Shown piece by piece: positions 1 to 5,512 of a DNA stretch of 5,512 nt (its first letter is position 1; each line of letters starts with the position of its first letter). The notes beneath the pieces are model-generated. The model saw only the letters and a list, made by a program, of their open reading frames with translations. It did not search any database and was not told the origin of the DNA. The translations under genes were made by a program, and so were the position numbers. The stretch comes from Verrucomicrobia bacterium 12-59-8 (lineage in GTDB: Bacteria > Verrucomicrobiota > Verrucomicrobiae > Verrucomicrobiales > Verrucomicrobiaceae). The DNA lies in contig NCCR01000289.1 in the NCBI GenBank assembly GCA_002279765.1, positions 1 to 5,512 on the forward strand. The letters run 5' to 3'.

Positions 1-380
1 ACATGACGAAGCCTTTCTTCGTGGAGGAGCTGGCCGCACGTCTGCATACCGTGGTGCGGCGCAAGGCGGGAGATTCCAGCCACCTGCTTCGGGTGGATGA
101 TCTCTGCATCAACCTGCTCGAACGCAAAGTCAGCCGCGGCGGAGCGGACGTTGAGCTGAGCACGCGCGAGTTTGAGCTGCTGGAGCACCTCATGCGCAGT
201 CCCGGGCGGGTGTTTGGCCGCATGCAAATTTATGAGCATGTGTGGGGCTACAACATGGACCCCGAAACGAATCTCGTGGAGGTGTACATCCAGCGGCTGC
301 GCGCAAAGATTGACAAAGACCACGACAAAAAGCTGATACGCACCGTGCGCGGCGTGGGTTACGCGCTGGGTGGTGGTTGA
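1..380 (+). CDS. OmpR/PhoB-family response regulator, C-terminal part (5' truncated)
   Basis: This is the DNA-binding output half of a two-component response regulator, a cytoplasmic transcription factor activated by phosphorylation of its receiver domain. The reading frame is open to the left edge. The first in-frame ATG (position 3) is not the true start: it lies in the (Y)-M-T-K-P-F motif that ends a receiver domain, where K3 is the conserved lysine after strand beta-5. Receiver helix alpha-5 follows (VEELAARL, residues 7-14), then a linker. The winged helix-turn-helix spans about residues 28-123: STREFELLEHL (53-63), VWGY (80-83), recognition helix NLVEVYIQRLRAKI (90-103) and the wing hairpin TVRGVGYAL (114-122). 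The phospho-acceptor aspartate and most of the receiver lie outside the window. No histidine kinase follows; the next gene encodes a membrane protein. The family call is secure; the regulon and signal are unknown. Confidence 0.95.
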   Translation, partial: MTKPFFVEELAARLHTVVRRKAGDSSHLLRVDDLCINLLERKVSRGGADVELSTREFELLEHLMRSPGRVFGRMQIYEHVWGYNMDPETNLVEVYIQRLRAKIDKDHDKKLIRTVRGVGYALGGG

Positions 381-403
381 GACCTCTTCTCTTCCTGTCT
401 CAT

Positions 404-1297
404 ATGATCAACGCTTCGAGCACTTCCGGCCCGATCCCCCACGGTGGCACCTTCCGCCATGGCCTCATGCTCATCGTCGCGATCGCGTTTCTCACCGTGA
501 TCGGCCTCGTGCTGCCGCATGGTGACAGCGGCGATGCGTTCCGCGACTGGTTCGTGGCCTCCACACTGTTCCGTCCGCTCATCATTGTCTTGTGGGCCAT
601 TGTTTTTGTCGAAGGTATCGCGGGTCTGTTTGTCGCCAGTGACGCCTGGGCTGCGCGTCTTAGACGCCTGCTGCTCACCGTTTTGCTTCCCCCGCTGCGC
701 ATGATCACCGCAAGCAGCAAACCACGCGGCTGGCTCTGGCTGCCCGGCATCGGCTGGAAACGCACTGGCGAAAAAACCTCCGAGCAGCTCGAGCAAAAAC
801 TCGCACTGCCCATGGTTATTCTGACGCTGCTGGTGCTGCCCGTGCTCGGTGCCGAACTCACCGGGGGCGAGACCTTGGAAAATCATCCGCGCATGGCCCT
901 GGCCACGCATTTGACCACTTCCGTCATCTGGCTCGGCTTCACCATGGAGTTCCTCTGGATGGTCGCCGCCGCTCCCGACAAACTGACCTACTGCCTCAAG
1001 AACTGGATCAATCTCGTCATCATCCTGCTGCCGCTCGTCGCTTTCCTGCGCGTGCTGAATGCCTTTCGCTTCACCCGCATGCTGCGCGCCGGCAAACTGC
1101 TCCGCGCCTACCGCCTTCGCGGTCTCTGGACGCGGCTCTGGCGCGTGGCTTTGCTCTTCAATCTCCTCGAACGCCTCCAGAAGCGCGATCCCGCGAAGTA
1201 CTGCGCCGCTTTGGAAAAGAAGATCGCCGATCTCGAAGGAGAGCTGGCCAAGCTGCGCACGAAACTGGCTGAACAGCGCGACAAGAATCCCACCTGA
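404..1297 (+). CDS. Voltage-sensor-like (S1-S4) membrane protein with C-terminal coiled coil, no pore domain
   Basis: The predicted product is an inner-membrane protein of 297 residues. Hydrophobic segments lie at about 18-38, 56-78, 134-152, 167-189 and 201-219. They are followed by a basic amphipathic helix with R222, R225, R228, K231, R234 and R237 at exact three-residue spacing, then R244 and R247, as in the S4 helix of voltage-gated channels. The last four segments would be S1-S4, with an extra N-terminal pair of helices before them. Residues 267-293 form a heptad coiled coil (L270, I274, L277, L281, L284, L288). No pore helix or selectivity filter (such as TVGYG) follows S4, so this is not a complete potassium channel. 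Automatic pipelines may still label it ion transporter or potassium channel-like. The ATG at 404 is chosen. A TTG at 377 overlapping the regulator's TGA would add nine residues; neither has a clear ribosome-binding site. It is probably in an operon with the upstream regulator. Ion conduction, if any, is unknown. Confidence 0.85.
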   Translation: MINASSTSGPIPHGGTFRHGLMLIVAIAFLTVIGLVLPHGDSGDAFRDWFVASTLFRPLIIVLWAIVFVEGIAGLFVASDAWAARLRRLLLTVLLPPLRMITASSKPRGWLWLPGIGWKRTGEKTSEQLEQKLALPMVILTLLVLPVLGAELTGGETLENHPRMALATHLTTSVIWLGFTMEFLWMVAAAPDKLTYCLKNWINLVIILLPLVAFLRVLNAFRFTRMLRAGKLLRAYRLRGLWTRLWRVALLFNLLERLQKRDPAKYCAALEKKIADLEGELAKLRTKLAEQRDKNPT

Positions 1298-1303
1298 CTC
1301 GAT

Positions 1304-2020
1304 TCACTGCCCCAGGTTCAAGTACTCGCGCACGGTGTGATTCATAGCACGGCGGGCTGGGGGAAAACACTGCGCCACTTTCTCGAAGGTCTCCTCCATG
1401 GCAAATTCATCCGCCAGCACATGCTTGCGCGCCGCATCGAGGTGGCTCACCACCACATGCTCGTAATAGTCCACATCTGGTGCGCCGCGCCGTGCGGCAC
1501 GCCGGTGTAAAAAGTCAGGATACAGGCAGGTCAGCACCAGGAACTGGTTTGCGCACTGCACATGCAGGAAGAACTTGTGATGCCGGCTCGCGTTCTCAAT
1601 CGCCTCCAGATAATCGACGCTGTAAAGGCTGTCGATGCTGTGATTGATGTCCTCCGGGCCCTTCGTCGGCGAGCAGCCGAAGTCCGCGCACACCACGGCC
1701 ATGTAGTCCGCCACGGCCATCTCTTTGATGCCAAATTCTTTGAGCGAATGGCGCACCACGAGGAAGAAGAACAGCTCCGGCGAGAGCATGGCCGCCTTGC
1801 GGGAAATGATCGCGGCATCGAAGAGCTTGTCGTTGTCGAGGATGAGCGGCACCGCTTCGGGATCATCCATCATCGCCTTGAAGCCCTCCTTGCCTCGCTC
1901 TGTGAGAGCCAGCGTGTCGCGAATGAAGTTCCAATCCGTCGGAGTGAAACGGAACCAGCAGCCAGGGCGAGGGAAGCGCGTCATGGAGATTAAGTGTGAG
2001 CTGTCATCTACCTGTAGCAT
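1304..2020 (-). CDS. Conserved-looking hypothetical protein, 238 aa
   Basis: I do not recognise a named family. The protein has 238 residues with no signal peptide and no clear membrane helix, and looks soluble and mostly helical. Notable stretches are an aromatic N-terminal block (CWFRFTPTDWNFIRD, 21-35), LFFFLVVRHSLKEFGI (83-98), a central ADY/CADFGC block (104-116) with two of its cysteines, and HRRAARRGAPDVDYYEHV (172-189). The last ends in RRGAP followed by DYYE, resembling (from memory only) uncharacterised proteins found in several bacterial phyla. There is no zinc-finger spacing among the cysteines and no Walker motif. The start is uncertain: ATG at 2020 gives the full frame, but an in-frame ATG with its first base at 1984 would remove 12 residues, and neither has a Shine-Dalgarno. 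It is transcribed convergently with the membrane-protein gene, the stops 6 nt apart, and divergently from rph. Codon use and amino-acid composition look like a real gene; the overlapping frames on both strands look like shadows. Confidence 0.85.
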   Translation of the reverse strand: MLQVDDSSHLISMTRFPRPGCWFRFTPTDWNFIRDTLALTERGKEGFKAMMDDPEAVPLILDNDKLFDAAIISRKAAMLSPELFFFLVVRHSLKEFGIKEMAVADYMAVVCADFGCSPTKGPEDINHSIDSLYSVDYLEAIENASRHHKFFLHVQCANQFLVLTCLYPDFLHRRAARRGAPDVDYYEHVVVSHLDAARKHVLADEFAMEETFEKVAQCFPPARRAMNHTVREYLNLGQ

Positions 2021-2067
2021 AACGAAGGCCAGTTGAGTTAATTGTTTCGACGAGGGGTCTGCGATGT

Positions 2068-2098
2068 TTGTTCAATCACATCATCACGACCTTATAAA
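2068..2098 (+). promoter_or_regulatory. Candidate sigma70-type promoter for rph
   Basis: A TTGTTC -35-like box (2068-2073) and a TATAAA -10-like box (2093-2098) are separated by 19 nt, slightly longer than the optimal 17; shifting the -10 to TTATAA at 2092 gives 18. This A/T-rich stretch stands out in GC-rich surroundings and lies 38 nt upstream of the preferred rph ATG at 2136, between divergently transcribed genes. The match is imperfect and untested, so it is only a candidate. Confidence 0.35.
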
Positions 2099-2135
2099 AG
2101 GCTTGGCGCATCCCCGCTTCGTGCTAAGCACAGCC

Positions 2136-2921
2136 ATGCCCAGAACCGACGGTCGTACATCCGACCAACTCCGCAAAATCGAATATGTACTCGACGTCGC
2201 CCCGCACGCAGCGGGTTCCGTACTCATTGCCTTTGGCAACACCCGCGTCATCTGCACCGCCTGCATCAATGAAGAGGTGCCACGCTGGATGAAAGTGCAA
2301 AACATCAAAGGCGGCTGGCTGACCGCCGAGTACTCCATGCTCCCCTACTCCACGCTGGAGCGGAAGGACCGCGAAAGCTCCCGTGGCAGGCCCGATGGCC
2401 GCAGCACCGAAATCCAGCGTCTCATCGGTCGCAGCCTGCGTGCTGTGGTTGATCTCGAAAAACTCGGCCCCCGCACCCTCTGCGTCGATTGCGATGTGCT
2501 CCAGGCCGATGGCGGCACCCGCACCGCTGCTATCACGGGCGCCTGCATCGCCGTCTCCATCGCCTTCAACCGCCTGCTCGAAAAAGGCAAGATCACGCGC
2601 CAGCCGCTCAAGAAGAAGATCGCCGCTGTCAGTGTCGGCATCGTCAACGGCGAGACCCTGCTCGACCTCTGCTACAAAGAAGACGCTGCCGCAGATGTGG
2701 ACAGCAACATCGTCCTCACCGAAGACGGCGAGTTCGTGGAAATTCAGGGCAGCGGCGAAGAAGCCACCTTCACCGAGGCGCAGCTTCATTCCATGCTCGA
2801 ATACGGCCGCAAAGGCATCAAAGAACTCATTGTCATCCAGGAAGAAGCCATCACCAGCGCCATGAAGCCGGCGGAAGGCAAGGACTTGCAGAAGCTGGCG
2901 GAATTTTTTGGCAAACGCTGA
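2136..2921 (+). CDS. rph: Ribonuclease PH
   Basis: This is a phosphate-dependent 3'-to-5' exoribonuclease that trims the 3' extension of tRNA precursors and works in the cytoplasm as a hexameric ring of dimers. The 261-residue product matches the family's usual length (about 240-260) end to end. It begins RTDGRTSDQLR (3-13), as typical family members do, and continues with FGNTRVICTA (33-42), GWLTAEYSMLPYST (60-73) and GRSTEIQRLIGRSLRA (88-103). R89 corresponds to the conserved phosphate-binding arginine; the GGTRT loop is at 126-130. The acidic catalytic site is GETLLDLCYKEDAAADVD (172-189), with D177 and D183. The usual LDLDY reads LDLCY here, a small deviation in a non-diagnostic position. 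The ATG at 2136 is chosen because it opens the conserved N-terminus; the upstream ATG at 2064 would add 24 atypical residues and overlap the candidate promoter. No Shine-Dalgarno is evident. The gene stands alone between a divergent gene and a repeat-rich spacer. Confidence 0.97.
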   Translation: MPRTDGRTSDQLRKIEYVLDVAPHAAGSVLIAFGNTRVICTACINEEVPRWMKVQNIKGGWLTAEYSMLPYSTLERKDRESSRGRPDGRSTEIQRLIGRSLRAVVDLEKLGPRTLCVDCDVLQADGGTRTAAITGACIAVSIAFNRLLEKGKITRQPLKKKIAAVSVGIVNGETLLDLCYKEDAAADVDSNIVLTEDGEFVEIQGSGEEATFTEAQLHSMLEYGRKGIKELIVIQEEAITSAMKPAEGKDLQKLAEFFGKR

Positions 2922-2927
2922 GGAAGA

Positions 2928-3009
2928 GTTGACGGTCGTTTACAGTTGTTGACCGTAGTTGACGATGGTTTGGCCAAACCACCGCCAGCGATCGTAAACA
3001 ACAGTCAAC
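2928..3009. repeat. Imperfect long inverted repeat with GTTGAC direct repeats
   Basis: Outer arms at 2928-2943 and 2994-3009 are complementary at 14 of 16 positions. Inside them lies the perfect palindrome at 2966-2981. The motif GTTGAC occurs directly at 2928, 2948 and 2958, and inverted (GTCAAC) at 3004-3009. A further inverted pair, ACGGTC (2932-2937) and GACCGT (2951-2956), could form an alternative local hairpin. The element fills nearly the whole gap between rph and the deacetylase gene. It could be a REP/MITE-like dispersed repeat, a transcription-termination or mRNA-stabilising structure for rph, or a regulator-binding region. No transposase or target-site duplication is seen. Confidence 0.7.
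2966..2981. terminator. Perfect 16-bp palindrome (possible rph terminator stem or operator)
   Basis: TGGTTTGGCCAAACCA is exactly self-complementary and sits 44 nt after the rph stop codon. As RNA it would fold as a short stem only with a few central bases looped out. There is no U-run after it, so it is not a standard intrinsic terminator. A dimeric DNA-binding protein site is an equal alternative. The palindrome itself is certain; its role is not. Confidence 0.35.
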
Positions 3010-3021
3010 CACCGTAACCTC

Positions 3022-3960
3022 ATGCGAACGGCTCTGCTCCTCGATCCCATCTATCAGCAGCATGACCCAGGTCCGGGCCATCCTGAAAGCGTCAAACGCC
3101 ATGTGGCGATCACGCAGGCGCTGACGGATTCTGGTCTTGTCGCTAAAACGCAGGCCATCGCGCCGCGTGTGGCGACGCTGGATGAACTCGCCCTGTGCCA
3201 TGATCGAGGGTACATCGCTCAGGCCAAAAAGGATGTCGAATCTGGGCTTGATGATCTCAGCACGGGCGATACGGCCATTTGTGCCAGATCTTATGAGGTG
3301 GCGATCCAAGCGGTGGGCGGTGTGCTGAATGCGGTAGATGCCGTGTTTGCGGGCAAGGCTGCGAACGCCTTCTGCGCCGTGCGCCCACCAGGACATCATG
3401 CGCGGCCTGCGCAAGGCATGGGTTTCTGCCTGTTTAACAACATCGCCATCGCCGCACGCCATGCGCAGCGAAAGCATGGCGCGCAAAAAGTCGCCATCGT
3501 CGATTGGGACGTACATCACGGCAACGGCACGCAGGACATCTTCTATGAGGACGGCAGCGTGCTGTTTTGCAGCACGCACCAGAGCCCGCTCTATCCCTTC
3601 ACCGGCCATGCCAATGAGACCGGCAGTGGCAAAGGCCACGGCAGCACGCTGAATCTCCCCTTCCCTGCCCGCACTGGCATGAGCATCATCGGTGGCGCCT
3701 TCACCGACCGCCTGCTGCCTGCCTTCGACGCCTTCAAACCGGATCTGATTCTCATCTCCGCCGGCTTCGACTCCCGCATCGATGACCCCCTGGGCCAGTT
3801 CCGCCTCACCGATGACGATTTCGTTGCGCTAACGAAACTCCTGCTCGAATCCGCGCAGACTCACTGCCAAAGCCGCCTCGTCTCCATTCTTGAGGGCGGC
3901 TACAACATTCCGGGGCTCGCCAGCGCCGTAACGCATCACGTGCAAACACTGGCCGGATAA
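3022..3960 (+). CDS. Histone deacetylase-family zinc amidohydrolase (class II-like)
   Basis: This cytoplasmic zinc hydrolase of the arginase/deacetylase fold removes acetyl (or acyl) groups from amines. Bacterial members act on acetylpolyamines, acetyl-lysine or, as AcuC, in acetoin/acetyl-CoA-synthetase control. The 312-residue protein is full length. Visible motifs in order: HDPGPGHPESVKR (14-26), substrate rim; RPPGHHA (121-127), with the paired active-site histidines H125 and H126; GFCLFNNIAIA (134-144); DWDVHHGNGTQ (161-171), zinc ligands D163 and H165; SAGFD (246-250), third zinc ligand D250; and LEGGYN (290-295) with catalytic tyrosine Y294. The motif style (GFCLFNN, DWDVHHGNG) is that of class II/IV-like bacterial HDACs. 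Retention of Y294 argues for true deacetylase activity, unlike the class IIa enzymes that carry histidine there. The ATG at 3022 fits the family N-terminus but lacks a Shine-Dalgarno. Neighbours do not reveal the substrate, so no gene symbol is given. Confidence 0.95.
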   Translation: MRTALLLDPIYQQHDPGPGHPESVKRHVAITQALTDSGLVAKTQAIAPRVATLDELALCHDRGYIAQAKKDVESGLDDLSTGDTAICARSYEVAIQAVGGVLNAVDAVFAGKAANAFCAVRPPGHHARPAQGMGFCLFNNIAIAARHAQRKHGAQKVAIVDWDVHHGNGTQDIFYEDGSVLFCSTHQSPLYPFTGHANETGSGKGHGSTLNLPFPARTGMSIIGGAFTDRLLPAFDAFKPDLILISAGFDSRIDDPLGQFRLTDDDFVALTKLLLESAQTHCQSRLVSILEGGYNIPGLASAVTHHVQTLAG

Positions 3961-3976
3961 CCAAACCCAAGTCTCG

Positions 3977-4007
3977 GCGGCGTTGACAGTTTATTTACGT
4001 ACGCCGC
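3977..4007. repeat. Inverted repeat with 7-bp GC-rich arms around a TTGACA box
   Basis: The arms GCGGCGT (3977-3983) and ACGCCGC (4001-4007) are perfectly complementary and flank a 17-nt A/T-richer centre. It begins 16 nt after the deacetylase stop. As RNA it could form a terminator-like hairpin, but no U-tract follows. As DNA it overlaps the TTGACA at 3983-3988, so an operator upstream of the MoxR gene is also possible. Confidence 0.45.
3983..3988 (+). promoter_or_regulatory. Perfect -35-like TTGACA upstream of the MoxR gene
   Basis: TTGACA matches the sigma70 -35 consensus exactly and lies 73 nt before the MoxR ATG at 4062. However, the position 17 nt downstream reads GCGCTT (4006-4011), a poor -10 box, and no better -10 appears at 16-19 nt spacing. 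It is recorded as a weak promoter candidate only. It may instead be a copy of the GTTGAC motif found after rph. Confidence 0.25.
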
Positions 4008-4061
4008 GCTTGTCAGAGCACCTGTTTTCTGGTGGCATGTAGCAGCATTCACAAAATCACC

Positions 4062-5069
<1,008 letters not shown>

Positions 5070-5094
5070 CCGACACGATTCATTTTCGAAGAGT

Positions 5095-5512
5095 ATGCCA
5101 TCTGACACCCGATCCTTCCTCGACCCGGCGGTCCTCTCCCGGCTGATGGCCCTCCCCCTCAACGCCCGGCACGCCATGCTCGGCGGCGTCTCCGGCAAGC
5201 ATCGAAGTCCCGTGCGCGGCTCATCCCTCGAATTCGCCCAGTACCGCAAGTACGTCCCCGGAGATGACACCCGTCGCCTCGACTGGCGAACCTGGGGCCG
5301 CAGCGACCGCTTTTACATCAAGGAGTTCGAGGCCGACACCAACCTGCGCCTCTGCCTCCTCATCGACACCAGCGGCAGCATGAACTACGGCCCCGCCGGA
5401 GCCACGCGCTTCGACTACGCACGCAAGCTCGCCGGCACCCTCGGCTACATCGCCGCGCAGCAGGGCGATGGCGTGGGCCTGTGGTGCCTCGCGGAAAAGC
5501 CGGTCGAAATCC
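5095..5512 (+). CDS. DUF58 / von Willebrand A-like domain protein, N-terminal part (3' truncated)
   Basis: This is the first 139 codons of a DUF58 protein, the usual partner of MoxR ATPases in Bat-type and related operons. The frame runs off the right edge; full-length members are about 290-450 residues. The signature RGSSLEFAQYRKYVPGDD (41-58), then RRLDWRTWGRSDRFYIKEFE (60-79), is the diagnostic DUF58 block. It is followed by a VWA-type metal-binding (MIDAS) start, LLIDTSGSMNYG (88-99), in which D91, S93 and S95 form the DxSxS motif. There is no N-terminal membrane segment, so this is the cytoplasmic short type rather than the form with two leading transmembrane helices. The ATG at 5095 places the domain at the usual distance from the N-terminus. 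GAAGAG precedes it but ends only one base before the ATG, too close for a normal ribosome-binding site. Probably translated from the same mRNA as the MoxR gene. Confidence 0.95.
   Translation, partial: MPSDTRSFLDPAVLSRLMALPLNARHAMLGGVSGKHRSPVRGSSLEFAQYRKYVPGDDTRRLDWRTWGRSDRFYIKEFEADTNLRLCLLIDTSGSMNYGPAGATRFDYARKLAGTLGYIAAQQGDGVGLWCLAEKPVEI

Noticed and set aside
377..403. TTG start for the membrane protein, overlapping the regulator stop
   Set aside because: Possible by translational coupling, but TTG is a rarer start and the ATG at 404 leaves the first membrane segment intact. Kept only as an alternative.
404..1297. Complete voltage-gated potassium channel
   Set aside because: No pore helix, TVGYG-like filter or S6 follows the S4-like helix; the protein goes directly into a coiled coil and ends.
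2064..2135. Upstream ATG extension of rph (24 residues)
   Set aside because: RNase PH proteins begin near RTDGR, which the ATG at 2136 supplies. The extension has atypical sequence and overlaps the best promoter candidate.
2124..2789. A 221-codon open frame on the minus strand over rph
   Set aside because: It is fully antisense to a clear RNase PH gene and has no domain; a compositional shadow.
2928..3009. CRISPR array or insertion sequence in the rph-deacetylase spacer
   Set aside because: The repeated units are only six bases with irregular spacing, there are no regular spacers, and there is no transposase or target-site duplication.
2851..3639. A 262-codon open frame on the minus strand
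   Set aside because: It is antisense to the end of rph and most of the deacetylase gene and crosses the palindromic spacer. Its translation has no motifs.
4032..4061. GTG start adding ten residues to the MoxR protein
   Set aside because: The added residues have no family counterpart, and the ATG at 4062 gives a normal MoxR N-terminus.

Overview
The window looks like ordinary chromosomal DNA from a GC-rich, Gram-negative-like bacterium. My best guess is the Planctomycetota-Verrucomicrobiota group, probably Verrucomicrobiota. Three things point that way: the style of the predicted voltage-sensor membrane protein, the absence of convincing Shine-Dalgarno sequences before every start, and GTTGAC-rich palindromic intergenic DNA. 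This assignment is inference; no rRNA or clade-specific marker is present.

Layout, left to right. (1) Positions 1-380 hold the C-terminal end of an OmpR/PhoB-type response regulator cut by the window edge. (2) Positions 404-1297 hold a membrane protein with an S4-like basic helix and a C-terminal coiled coil but no pore. It starts 23 nt after the regulator stop and is probably co-transcribed with it. (3) Positions 1304-2020, on the minus strand, hold an unrecognised soluble protein converging on gene 2, with only 6 nt between the two stops. (4) A divergent promoter region (2021-2135) leads into rph, RNase PH, at 2136-2921. (5) A 100-bp intergenic region carries a perfect 16-bp palindrome nested in longer imperfect inverted arms, with repeated GTTGAC. 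(6) Positions 3022-3960 hold a histone-deacetylase-family zinc hydrolase with all catalytic motifs. (7) A second intergenic region (3961-4061) has a 7-bp-stem inverted repeat around a TTGACA box. (8) Positions 4062-5069 hold a MoxR-family AAA+ ATPase, followed 25 nt later by (9) a DUF58/von Willebrand A-like protein running off the right edge (5095-5512).

Functionally there are three blocks. The first is signalling plus membrane (response regulator and voltage-sensor-like protein). The second is housekeeping and accessory enzymes (RNase PH in tRNA 3'-end maturation, and a deacetylase of unknown substrate). The third is the start of a classical MoxR-DUF58 operon, in which the ATPase is thought to act as a chaperone or remodeller for VWA-type proteins at the envelope. 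There are no RNA genes, CRISPR arrays, insertion sequences or phage genes. I found no convincing new multi-gene system. The most interesting items are the pore-less S4/coiled-coil protein, the palindromic GTTGAC repeats and the uncharacterised 238-residue protein.
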